The notes below the pieces were generated by a model, which saw only the letters and a program-made list of their open reading frames with translations, searched no databases and was not told where the DNA came from. From NCBI GenBank assembly GCA_030699485.1, contig JAUYMM010000042.1, positions 1-9,196 on the forward strand: a stretch of 9,196 bases of DNA, given 5' to 3'. This DNA is from Candidatus Woesebacteria bacterium. GTDB taxonomy: Bacteria; Patescibacteriota; Microgenomatia; UBA8517. Made by a program: the position numbers and the translations under genes. This document shows positions 1 to 5,949 of the stretch, piece after piece (position 1 is the stretch's first letter; every line of letters begins with the position of its first letter).

Positions 1-1
1 G

Positions 2-394
2 TATTCTCGAGATTGGCAGTATGGTAATAAACAAGTTGTAGACTATATAAAAAATAATCAAGATAAGTATGATTTAATTGTTTATACAAGAAGTTATGGT
101 GAGCCACATATCTTTACTCTTTTTAATTTGAAATATGATCCAGCAAAGTATCAAAATAGTCCAAATCTTAATCGTTTTGAAACATTTGATTGGGTAAGAG
201 TACTCAAATTTGATAAATATTATTTCCCAGATTTGGGTGATGTTGGAACAAGGTATGAAGATATAATAAAAGAAAATCCAGACACAAAAATATTATTTGT
301 AGGGAAACCTGGTGATTTTCCAGAAAGTGCAATAATATTAGAAAGGATAAACTTCTTAAATGATGAGGAAGCTTTTGAGATTACTACAAACTAA
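2..394 (+). CDS. C-terminal part of a GT39/ArnT-like membrane glycosyltransferase (partial, 5' end outside window)
   Basis: The frame is open from the left edge to the TAA at 392-394, so this is the last ~130 codons of a longer protein. The TTG at 128 is merely an in-frame leucine codon and not a start. No membrane segments remain; what is visible is the soluble tail. It contains EPHIF followed by an aromatic stretch and a later FDKYYFPDL segment. These match the QPYIF and FGxYxF segments near the C-termini of the two genes that follow, so I infer a third paralogue of the same family, presumably a multi-pass transferase using lipid-linked sugars. It carries about 50 residues after the FDKYYFP segment, as does the third paralogue. 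It overlaps the next gene by 35 nt, which suggests translational coupling. The family call rests on paralogy and context because the catalytic N-terminal half is missing. Confidence 0.7.
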   Translation, partial: YSRDWQYGNKQVVDYIKNNQDKYDLIVYTRSYGEPHIFTLFNLKYDPAKYQNSPNLNRFETFDWVRVLKFDKYYFPDLGDVGTRYEDIIKENPDTKILFVGKPGDFPESAIILERINFLNDEEAFEITTN

Positions 395-1760
395 TTTTGT
401 TTTGATTTTAATTTGTTTGCTTTTCCTTGGAACTAGACTTTTTAGAATTGATACAATTCCCTCTTCTGTTTACTGGGATGAAGCGTCAATTGGTTATAAT
501 GCATATTCTGTTTTGACAACTGGGAAGGACGAATGGGGTGAATTTATGCCGTTTCATTTTAGAGCCTTTGGTGAATTTAAACTTCCAGTTTATATATATT
601 CTGTAGTTGTATCAGAGGCAATATTTGGTTTAACTCCATTTGCTGTTCGTCTGCCAGCAGTTATTTTTGGCCTACTATCAGTTTTAGGATTATACCTTGT
701 TGTTTTAAAGTTAACTAGTCATAAGCAAAGCTTGCCATTTCGTGGTAAATCAATTGCACTATTAAGTTCATTTTTATTTACCATTACTCCTTGGTTTTTT
801 ATATTTTCAAGAACTGGATATGAAGCTACAGCAGGGCTTGCCTTTTTTATCTGGGCAATTTATTTTTTAAACAAAAGGACTTTAGTTATAGCAACGCTTC
901 TATTTATAATATCTGCATATAGTTATAACAGTTTTAGAATTTTAACCCCATTAGTATTAACGCCAGTTTTAATATATTATCTTTTTAAGAAAAAATTTAT
1001 TGTCGTTCTAATATCAATTGCAATTTTGATTGCTAGTGTAATTCCAATTTATAAATTATATAGAGAAGATTCAGGACTTTCTAGATTACAAACAGTTGGA
1101 TCTACTACTAATATAATTGGTAATTATCTAAAAAATTATTCACCTAGTTACTTATTTATTAAAGGAGACAGTAATCCTAGAAGCCAGATGCCAGATACTG
1201 GTCAGTTATATTATTTAGATATTTTATTTTTAGTATTAGGAATTGTGTATATATTAAAAAACAAAAAGTATTATCTAATTTTAGTTCTATTAATAATTTC
1301 TCCAATACCTGCTGCAATAACAAGAGAGAACCCACATGCCCTACGCACTATTTTAATGAGTCCAATTTTATCTATCATTTCTGCAATTGGAATTTATTAT
1401 TTTTCAACTTTTTATAAAAAATTTACTTATCCAATATTGATTGGGATAGTAGCTTTATATGTCTTATCATTTGAAAATTATATGTATAAATTCGGTACTC
1501 AATATAACACATTATCGTCTTCTGCTTGGCAAATTGAATACAAAGAGATTTTTGAAAAACAGCGGAGTGGATGTGTCTCAGATGAATTTGCACAACCCTA
1601 TATATTCGCACTTTTTTACGGCGAAGACGACAAATCCAACAAGGTTTCTCCATCAGACTTTATTGCTACTAGAGTTTTAAATCCTGTTTCAGATTGGGGT
1701 TTTTCAACAGTTGCATCTTTTGGCAATTACACTTTTCCTAAAATATGTCCAATAAACTGA
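360..1760 (+). CDS. GT39/ArnT-like (PMT_2) multi-pass membrane glycosyltransferase, paralogue 2
   Basis: 466 residues with many hydrophobic segments; the first spans about residues 12-30. Straight after it comes a first external loop with YWDEASIGYNAY (W39, D40, E41), the position of the conserved acidic pair in PMT/ArnT enzymes, and then FKLPVY (K74, P76), resembling the family's K-x-P segment. A second conserved patch, ISPIPAAI...NPHALR, is shared with the next gene. The C-terminal part holds AQPYIF (Q412) and ends just after FGNYTFP. Known family role: transfer of a sugar from a polyprenyl-phosphate donor on the outer face of the membrane; acceptor and sugar cannot be read here. The start is ATG 360, with ATG 363 as alternative; AAGGA at 343-347 is a weak, rather distant ribosome site. 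It overlaps its neighbours by 35 and 16 nt. It lacks about 50 C-terminal residues present in both neighbouring paralogues. Confidence 0.85.
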   Translation: MMRKLLRLLQTNFVLILICLLFLGTRLFRIDTIPSSVYWDEASIGYNAYSVLTTGKDEWGEFMPFHFRAFGEFKLPVYIYSVVVSEAIFGLTPFAVRLPAVIFGLLSVLGLYLVVLKLTSHKQSLPFRGKSIALLSSFLFTITPWFFIFSRTGYEATAGLAFFIWAIYFLNKRTLVIATLLFIISAYSYNSFRILTPLVLTPVLIYYLFKKKFIVVLISIAILIASVIPIYKLYREDSGLSRLQTVGSTTNIIGNYLKNYSPSYLFIKGDSNPRSQMPDTGQLYYLDILFLVLGIVYILKNKKYYLILVLLIISPIPAAITRENPHALRTILMSPILSIISAIGIYYFSTFYKKFTYPILIGIVALYVLSFENYMYKFGTQYNTLSSSAWQIEYKEIFEKQRSGCVSDEFAQPYIFALFYGEDDKSNKVSPSDFIATRVLNPVSDWGFSTVASFGNYTFPKICPIN

Positions 1761-3346
1761 CATACATATTATTAAGTTTGATTGTTGTATTATCTATTTT
1801 TTTACGATTTTTTAGGTTAGATAATATACCAACCTCACTTAATTGGGATGAAGTTGCTGCTGGTTATAATGCATATACTATTGCAAACTGGGGAGCTGAT
1901 GAGTATGGCAATAAGTTTCCAATAGTATTTAAGTCTTTTGCTGATGACAAACATCCAGTTCATGTTTACGCGACTGCGGTCATAGTCAAAATTTTTGGAT
2001 TATCTGATTTTAATGTTCGAGCAAGTAGTGCTCTTGTTGGAGTGCTTTCTGTAATTGCTATTTTTGTTTTAGCCCGTGAGTTGTTAAAAAATAAGTTGGT
2101 TGCTTTGTTTTCCTCTTTGTTTTTGGCAATTTCTCCATATCATATACATTTCTCAAGGGGACTTTGGGAAAATAACTTTGCCTTATTCTTTTTGATTGCA
2201 GGTCTCGCAGGTTTTTACATAGGACTTAGAAAAAAGAATTATTTATTACCATTGTCGTTTGTATTTTTTGGATTAAGTTTTTTCTCGTATCATTCAGCCA
2301 AGATTGTTACGCCAATTGTGGTTTTATTTGTCTGTTTGACAAATGCAAAAAAGTTATTTGAAAACAAGAGGCATTTTGCTTGGATCATTGTTATTACAAT
2401 GATTTTTGTGGGACTTATTATAAAAGAGCCAAAAATTTTAGGATTTGCCAGAGTTAATCAGACAAAATTTTCAGAGGAAATGATTGCAAAAAGTGGAGGT
2501 CAAATAAATATCATTTTTAATAATTACAAAAAATATTTTGCATACTCATATTTATTTCAAAATGGAGATTTGGGGCCAAGAGCTTCAGTAAAAGTAATTG
2601 GAGAGTTTTACAAGATTGATTTGATTTTATTTTTTGTGGGCTTAATTGCCTTGTTTATCAAACGAAAGTGGTATGTAATAACACTTATATTAATTTGGTT
2701 ATTAATATCTCCAATTCCTGGAGCAGTATCATCAGTTGATCCAAGTGCAATTCGAGGGATATTTATGATAGGGCCAGTAATGTTGTTGTCTGCTGTTGGC
2801 GCGTTTTCAATTGTAATGTTATTTAAAAATAAGCAAAGCTTGGCCAAATATAAATTTGGTAAGTTACTGCAAACAATATCATTAACATTAATTTTGATAT
2901 TAATAGGCAAAGAAACAGTAAATTATTTAAATTATTATTCAAAAGTCTATCCAGTTAAAGAAGCTATCGAATGGCAATATGGAATGAAACAAATTGTTGA
3001 GTACTCAAAGGAGAACCCAGATTTTTATAAAATGTATGTTGATAAAATTAGACAGCAACCATATATCTTTTTCTTGTACTATTTACAAGTTCCATTACCT
3101 GAGTTTTTAAGTACTGTTCGTTATGATGAAACAGAATCCAAAAGTTTTAATACGGTTTTGTCTTTTGGAAAATATCAATTTGGAGGATGGAATATTATTG
3201 GAAGTTATCCAAATGCTCAAATACTGTATGCAATTACGCCAAGTTATTACACAGGATTAAGATATATCCAGCAATTTGACGTAGCTAAGCTTATTAAGTA
3301 TCCTGATAGGACAGACGCATTTTATATAGTAGAGGGGCACAACTAA
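1745..3346 (+). CDS. GT39/ArnT-like (PMT_2) multi-pass membrane glycosyltransferase, paralogue 3
   Basis: 533 residues, a clear paralogue of the preceding gene. TM1 lies at about residues 6-22, the loop motif NWDEVAAGYNAY has W34, D35 and E36, and DDKHPVHVY (D67, D68, K69, P71) matches the family's D-K-P segment. A run of membrane helices follows, then ISPIPGAV...DPSAIRG shared with paralogue 2, and a soluble C-terminal part beginning near residue 400 with QQPYIFF (Q438) and SFGKYQFGGW. The expected role is an outer-face transferase using polyprenyl-phosphate sugar. The ATG at 1745 lies inside the end of the previous gene (16-nt overlap) with no Shine-Dalgarno sequence visible, so translation is probably coupled. 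The stop at 3344-3346 is only 2 nt from a heptamer-repeat array, so the insertion bearing the next gene starts right behind this gene. Family call is firm; substrate unknown. Confidence 0.87.
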   Translation: MSNKLTYILLSLIVVLSIFLRFFRLDNIPTSLNWDEVAAGYNAYTIANWGADEYGNKFPIVFKSFADDKHPVHVYATAVIVKIFGLSDFNVRASSALVGVLSVIAIFVLARELLKNKLVALFSSLFLAISPYHIHFSRGLWENNFALFFLIAGLAGFYIGLRKKNYLLPLSFVFFGLSFFSYHSAKIVTPIVVLFVCLTNAKKLFENKRHFAWIIVITMIFVGLIIKEPKILGFARVNQTKFSEEMIAKSGGQINIIFNNYKKYFAYSYLFQNGDLGPRASVKVIGEFYKIDLILFFVGLIALFIKRKWYVITLILIWLLISPIPGAVSSVDPSAIRGIFMIGPVMLLSAVGAFSIVMLFKNKQSLAKYKFGKLLQTISLTLILILIGKETVNYLNYYSKVYPVKEAIEWQYGMKQIVEYSKENPDFYKMYVDKIRQQPYIFFLYYLQVPLPEFLSTVRYDETESKSFNTVLSFGKYQFGGWNIIGSYPNAQILYAITPSYYTGLRYIQQFDVAKLIKYPDRTDAFYIVEGHN

Positions 3347-3348
3347 AG

Positions 3349-3381
3349 ACAGTGAACTGTGAACAGTGTACGGTGAACAGT
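3349..3381. repeat. Left heptamer array, consensus ACNGTGA (about 4.7 copies)
   Basis: Read on the plus strand this is ACAGTGA, ACTGTGA, ACAGTGT, ACGGTGA, ACAGT: a 7-bp period with a variable third base and nearly fixed other positions. Neighbouring units can pair through the variable base, for example ACAGT-GA-ACTGT at 3349-3360 and ACTGT-GA-ACAGT at 3356-3367. The array begins 2 nt after a stop codon and ends 3 nt before the ATG at 3385. It is the inverse complement in type of the array at 3749-3784. About 24 of 30 positions can pair between the two, which would place the four-helix-bundle gene in a large stem-loop. Confidence 0.9.
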
Positions 3382-3384
3382 AAT

Positions 3385-3747
3385 ATGAAAATACAAAAAT
3401 TTGAGGATTTAAGAATTTGGCAAGAAAGCCATAGATTGACGATTGAAATATACAAATTAACAGGTAAATTTCCCAAAACTGAATCTTTTGGAATAATATC
3501 ACAGTTACAAAGATGTTCTTCTTCTGTCCCCGCCAATATTGTTGAAGGATATTATAGAGATACTACAAAAGAATTAATAAAGTTTTTGTTTAACGCACGC
3601 GGATCTGCGGGTGAAGTTACTTATTTCCTAATATTAACTAAAGAACTAAAATATATAAGTGAATTAGAATACTTGAAGTTGAGAACTGATTATGAAAAAT
3701 TACTTGCATCGATTAGTTCACTTATAAACAAATTAAGACAAAAATGA
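3385..3747 (+). CDS. Four-helix-bundle protein (23S rRNA IVP / bAvd-like family)
   Basis: 120 residues from the ATG at 3385. A GTG at 3352 would extend the frame, but only through the repeat array, so I prefer 3385; GGTGA at 3372-3376, supplied by a repeat unit, lies at ribosome-site distance. Family signature, in order: FEDLRIWQ (residues 6-13, W12), KFPKTE (28-33), QLQR (40-43), S47-x-P49-x-N51 leading to E54-G55, and ARGSAGE (71-77). The usual length is about 115-130. Relatives are encoded in intervening sequences of 23S rRNA genes or act as accessory (Avd) proteins of diversity-generating retroelements, where they bind nucleic acid; many others are solitary and of unknown role. No rRNA, reverse transcriptase or variable repeat is present here. 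The gene is bracketed by inverted heptamer arrays, and its TGA overlaps the ATG of the next gene. Confidence 0.88.
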   Translation: MKIQKFEDLRIWQESHRLTIEIYKLTGKFPKTESFGIISQLQRCSSSVPANIVEGYYRDTTKELIKFLFNARGSAGEVTYFLILTKELKYISELEYLKLRTDYEKLLASISSLINKLRQK

Positions 3748-4655
3748 AACACAGTTCACAGTTCACGGTTGACCGTTCACCAGTACGACTTTCAGTCGTA
3801 CTTGCTACAAGAAATGAGGAAGAAAACATTGCGAGATGTTTGGAGAGTATTAAAGAGATTGCAGATGAAATCATTATTTTTGATGAATATTCTACAGATA
3901 AAACACGCGAAATTGCAGAAAAGTTTGGTGCAAAAGTATTTCTTGAACAACATCATGATATTTTTCATATAACTAAGCAAAAAGCCCTTCAGCAAGCTCA
4001 GGGGAAATGGATACTGCAGCTTGATGCAGATGAAGTGGTTACGAAAGAATTGGCTAAAGAAATGATGGCCATAGTCTCCTTCGACGGTGGCCAGAATGGA
4101 CTCCTCGGAGGTGACGATAAAAAGCATAAATTATTTAATAAACACCAAAGGCTAATTGAGCAGAGAGATGGAGTAATTGGAAAACAAACAGGCGAGACCG
4201 TTGGCTATTTTATTCCACGCAGGAATATGTTTTTAGGTAAACCCCTAATTCATGCAGGTGTATATCCTGATGGAGTAATTAGACTTGTTAAAAAGGGTAA
4301 AGCAATGTTTCCATCTAAATCAGTTCATGAACAAATAGAACTTGAAGGAGAAGTAAGTTGGCTAAGTGGTGATTTGTTACATTTCGATTCACCAACTTTA
4401 AAAAGATACTTGGCTCGTCTTAATCGCTATACAGATTTAAAGGCTCAAGAACTGAAAAGTTCAAAAACTCCAAAAAATATTTTTAGTTTTTTACAGTACA
4501 CAGTTCACCGTCCACTGTTCACGTTCCTAATGCTCTATTTTCGTCACAAAGGCTTTCTTGATGGAGTAAATGGTTTCCTCTGGTCCTTCTTTTCCGCCCT
4601 CCACTATCCAATTGCCTATTTTAAGTATGTAACTAATAAAAATGATATAATTTAA
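3744..4655 (+). CDS. GT2 family (GT-A fold) glycosyltransferase, WaaE/KdtX-like, with repeat-derived and inserted segments
   Basis: 303 residues. The core is a classic GT-A domain: LSVVLATRNEEENIARCLESI (about 16-36), DEIIIFDEYSTDKT, LDADE with the metal-binding D94-x-D96, then IPRRNMFLGKPL, a VHEQ segment and RLNRYTDLKAQE. The C-terminal membrane-associated part RPLFTFLMLYF...GFLDG is typical of WaaE-like enzymes. Expected role: cytoplasmic transfer of a sugar from a nucleotide donor onto a glycolipid or glycan; substrate unknown. Three oddities are visible. The start ATG overlaps the upstream stop (ATGA) and codons 2-14 are heptamer-repeat sequence. About 42 residues (112-153) sit where relatives have roughly ten, partly GC-rich. 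A further heptamer array is read in frame just before and across RPLFTF. The true start is uncertain, as no other ATG precedes the first strand; the pre-insertion start may have been lost. Confidence 0.88.
   Translation: MKHSSQFTVDRSPVRLSVVLATRNEEENIARCLESIKEIADEIIIFDEYSTDKTREIAEKFGAKVFLEQHHDIFHITKQKALQQAQGKWILQLDADEVVTKELAKEMMAIVSFDGGQNGLLGGDDKKHKLFNKHQRLIEQRDGVIGKQTGETVGYFIPRRNMFLGKPLIHAGVYPDGVIRLVKKGKAMFPSKSVHEQIELEGEVSWLSGDLLHFDSPTLKRYLARLNRYTDLKAQELKSSKTPKNIFSFLQYTVHRPLFTFLMLYFRHKGFLDGVNGFLWSFFSALHYPIAYFKYVTNKNDII
3749..3784. repeat. Right heptamer array, consensus TCACNGT (about 4.6 copies), inverted relative to the left array
   Basis: Units are ACACAGT, TCACAGT, TCACGGT, TGACCGT and TCAC(CAGT), the reverse complement of the ACNGTGA units at 3349-3381. 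ACGGT-TG-ACCGT at 3765-3776 is a small perfect inverted repeat within it. The array starts 2 nt after the stop of the four-helix-bundle gene and is read as codons 2-14 of the following glycosyltransferase, so it shapes that protein's N-terminus. Confidence 0.9.
3782..3802. repeat. Perfect 9-bp inverted repeat with 3-nt loop
   Basis: AGTACGACT at 3782-3790 and its exact reverse complement AGTCGTACT at 3794-3802 are separated by TTC. It begins within the last bases of the right heptamer array and lies in codons 13-20 of the GT2 gene, where it encodes VRLSVVL. A stem this long with a minimal loop would form readily in RNA or single-stranded DNA. It could be an element end, a translation-attenuating hairpin, or an accident of coding sequence. 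Confidence 0.8.
4493..4525. repeat. Third heptamer array (TCACNGT type) inside the GT2 coding sequence
   Basis: Units are ACAGT, ACACAGT, TCACCGT, CCACTGT and TCACGTT, in the same orientation as the array at 3749-3784. From 4498 to 4522 only one fixed position of the consensus is broken outside the leading ACAC unit, which is also ACAC in the other array. It is translated in frame as QYTVHRPLFTF without a stop. ACAGT at 4500-4504 and ACTGT at 4514-4518 can pair. Confidence 0.8.
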
Positions 4656-4658
4656 AGC

Positions 4659-4979
4659 ATGACAGCTATAGATGAAGCTAAATTAATTACATCAAAGATT
4701 GTTTCTTTTTGTAATCCAGAAAAAGTAGTTCTTTTTGGTTCTACTGCAAAAGGAACTGGAAACTTGGATTCAGATATTGATTTACTTGTAATTAAGGAAA
4801 CAAATAAGAAAAGACCATTTAGAGTTAAAGAAATATTTGAGTCAATTCGTGGCATGAAAAGAAATTATCCTCTAGATGCAATTGTTTATACTCCAACAGA
4901 AATAGAAAACAGATTAAAAATTGGTGATTATTTTGTGACTGAGGCAATGCAAGAAGGAAGGATAATGTATGCAAATTGA
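4659..4979 (+). CDS. MNT-type (minimal) nucleotidyltransferase domain protein, no HEPN partner seen
   Basis: 106 residues, a single Pol-beta-like nucleotidyltransferase fold. The motif GSTAKG (G27-S28) is followed by DSDIDLLV with D39 and D41, and PLDAIVY supplies the third acidic residue, D73, so the active site looks complete. In family members paired with HEPN RNases the MNT protein is the antitoxin, which adenylylates the HEPN toxin; solitary versions are common and of unknown function. Here it starts 3 nt after the GT2 stop on the same strand and no HEPN gene follows: the next gene is convergent. Only a short open frame remains downstream, too short to assign. A stand-alone enzyme or remnant of a HEPN-MNT pair is therefore possible. 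Motif recognition is firm, role is not. Confidence 0.85.
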   Translation: MTAIDEAKLITSKIVSFCNPEKVVLFGSTAKGTGNLDSDIDLLVIKETNKKRPFRVKEIFESIRGMKRNYPLDAIVYTPTEIENRLKIGDYFVTEAMQEGRIMYAN

Positions 4980-5058
4980 TTAAGGAAGCAGTTGAATTGT
5001 TGATAATATAAATTGCGATTGTAACCTTTAATAAATCCTAATTTTTTTTAGTATGAGA
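4980..5058. other. Spacer between convergent genes, no terminator recognised
   Basis: This 79-bp AT-rich stretch lies between the MNT-type gene and the HicB-like gene, which face each other. A T-run at 5042-5049 is present, but the only stem near it is a 4-bp CTAA/TTAG pair, too weak to call a terminator. Confidence 0.5.
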
Positions 5059-5253
5059 TTAAGCATTTAAAAATGCAAATTCTTCATGTTTTTTTAAGCT
5101 TGCTAGATACGCATTAATTGCATCCATCGCCATTTCTTTAGCCTCTGTTAGATTTTTGCCATAGGTAACACAACCAGGTAGAGATGGAACAATAGCCGTA
5201 AATCCACCTTCTGGTTCAGGTTTAAAAATTAAATTGTATGTAACCTTTTTCAT
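5059..5253 (-). CDS. HicB-like (UPF0150) small protein, orphan antitoxin-like
   Basis: 64 residues from the ATG at 5251-5253. An upstream in-frame ATG at 5292 would add 13 residues unlike the family, so the MKKVTYNLIF start is preferred. The HicB core is evident: EPEGGFTAIVPSLPGC (residues 13-28), then G32 and KNLTEAKEMAMDAINAYL (33-50). It ends soon after the helix, with no C-terminal ribbon-helix-helix or helix-turn-helix DNA-binding domain, so autoregulation by binding its own operator is unlikely. HicB proteins normally neutralise the HicA mRNA interferase, but no HicA-like frame (about 60 residues with a catalytic His) is seen on either side. It may be a solitary HicB-like protein or a leftover of a pair. 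It lies 51 nt downstream of the AbiEii-like gene on the same strand. Confidence 0.82.
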   Translation of the reverse strand: MKKVTYNLIFKPEPEGGFTAIVPSLPGCVTYGKNLTEAKEMAMDAINAYLASLKKHEEFAFLNA

Positions 5254-5263
5254 ATATACGCTT

Positions 5264-5292
5264 ATTTTAGAATAACAAATCAAGTAAAACAA
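5264..5292 (-). promoter_or_regulatory. Possible promoter of the HicB-like gene
   Basis: On the minus strand TTGTTT (5287-5292) and TAAAAT (5264-5269) are 17 bp apart, resembling -35 and -10 boxes, and the ATG of the HicB-like gene lies about 10 nt beyond. A 5-bp inverted repeat, TTATT-TTAG-AATAA (5262-5275), covers the -10 box. The AT-rich background makes chance matches easy, so this is tentative. Confidence 0.3.
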
Positions 5293-5304
5293 GGGTTATC
5301 ATCT

Positions 5305-5949
5305 TTAGTTAAATAATTTTGATGTAAATTTTTTTGCTTGAAACAAAAGAAGTTCTTTGATTTCATCTGGCTCAACTTTTTCTCCGATATATTTTATTTT
5401 GTATTTTTTTATATCCCCCCAATATGTTAGTTGTTCAAGAAACAGTTTTTCAGAAAATCCTCGCCCAAATTTATTTTTTGATAAAGATATTATTTTTTCA
5501 AGAGTGATATACTTACCTTTTAGTAGTGAATATATATCAACATAGTCTCTCCATTTTGGTCTTCTGCCAATAGTGAAAGCTTTGTTTGTGGCAATATCTC
5601 TTATGTCCATCAGATCGATAGACTTCGTTTTTATGGCTTTGAACTGAGATTTATAATCGTCATCGTAAAAAAAGGTTACATAAATTGATTCTGGTGTAAC
5701 TAGATTTAATTGGTATTCTTTATCAAACGTTCTATATGAATATTTACCGAATACTTTTTTAGATTTAGCCCATAAATATGGATTAAGTTTATTGTCTGTG
5801 AAGATATCAAAATCATATGAAAGTCTGTGTCCGATCTGAAGTGCCAGGGCTGTCCCCCCACCAAGAATTCCAATCTTTTTAAATTCTTTTAATTTTAAAA
5901 AAACTTCTCGACTATCTTTATTTAATGATTCTAGGAAAAGTTTTGACAT
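5305..5949 (-). CDS. AbiEii/AbiGii-family nucleotidyltransferase (toxin-like)
   Basis: 214 residues. The N-terminal helix is followed by motif I, GGGTALALQIGHRLSYDFDIF (residues 30-50; G30-G32, T33, R42, S44, D46, D48), which is diagnostic of the AbiEii branch of DNA polymerase-beta-like nucleotidyltransferases. IRDIATNKAFTIGRR and KWRDYVDIY (K132-Y140; D135, D138) match the later family motifs, so the catalytic residues appear intact. AbiEii proteins are toxins of type IV toxin-antitoxin and phage-abortive-infection systems; characterised relatives transfer nucleotides to tRNA or other RNA. The usual partner is AbiEi, with a winged-helix DNA-binding domain. Here the upstream, overlapping partner (32 nt) is instead a 101-residue DUF6922-like protein. 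No ribosome-binding site is visible, so coupled translation is likely. It is somewhat shorter than many AbiEii proteins but shows no sign of breakage. Confidence 0.87.
   Translation of the reverse strand: MSKLFLESLNKDSREVFLKLKEFKKIGILGGGTALALQIGHRLSYDFDIFTDNKLNPYLWAKSKKVFGKYSYRTFDKEYQLNLVTPESIYVTFFYDDDYKSQFKAIKTKSIDLMDIRDIATNKAFTIGRRPKWRDYVDIYSLLKGKYITLEKIISLSKNKFGRGFSEKLFLEQLTYWGDIKKYKIKYIGEKVEPDEIKELLLFQAKKFTSKLFN

Noticed and set aside
1423..1680. Short open frames on both strands inside the second GT39-like gene
   Set aside because: They lie inside a clear membrane-protein frame and show no recognisable motif.
3352..3384. GTG start extending the four-helix-bundle protein by 11 residues
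   Set aside because: The extension is only translated repeat array; the family usually begins close to the F-x-D-L segment, matching ATG 3385.
3257..3536. Two minus-strand open frames over the end of the GT39-like gene and the four-helix-bundle gene
   Set aside because: Antisense to well-supported genes, low-complexity cysteine/phenylalanine-rich products, no family resemblance.
3385..3747. Diversity-generating retroelement accessory gene (Avd)
   Set aside because: No reverse transcriptase, template repeat or variable repeat is visible in the window; only the family resemblance supports it.
3385..3747. Intervening sequence within a 23S rRNA gene
   Set aside because: The flanking DNA codes for glycosyltransferases and shows no rRNA sequence.
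3792..4127. 111-codon minus-strand frame inside the GT2 gene
   Set aside because: Antisense to the conserved GT-A core including the DxD motif; the product resembles no family I know.
3349..4525. CRISPR array
   Set aside because: The repeats are 7 bp and contiguous, with no spacers of constant length, and no cas gene is near.
4974..5015. Remnant HEPN gene after the MNT gene
   Set aside because: The open stretch is about a dozen codons and the resemblance is too short to support a feature.
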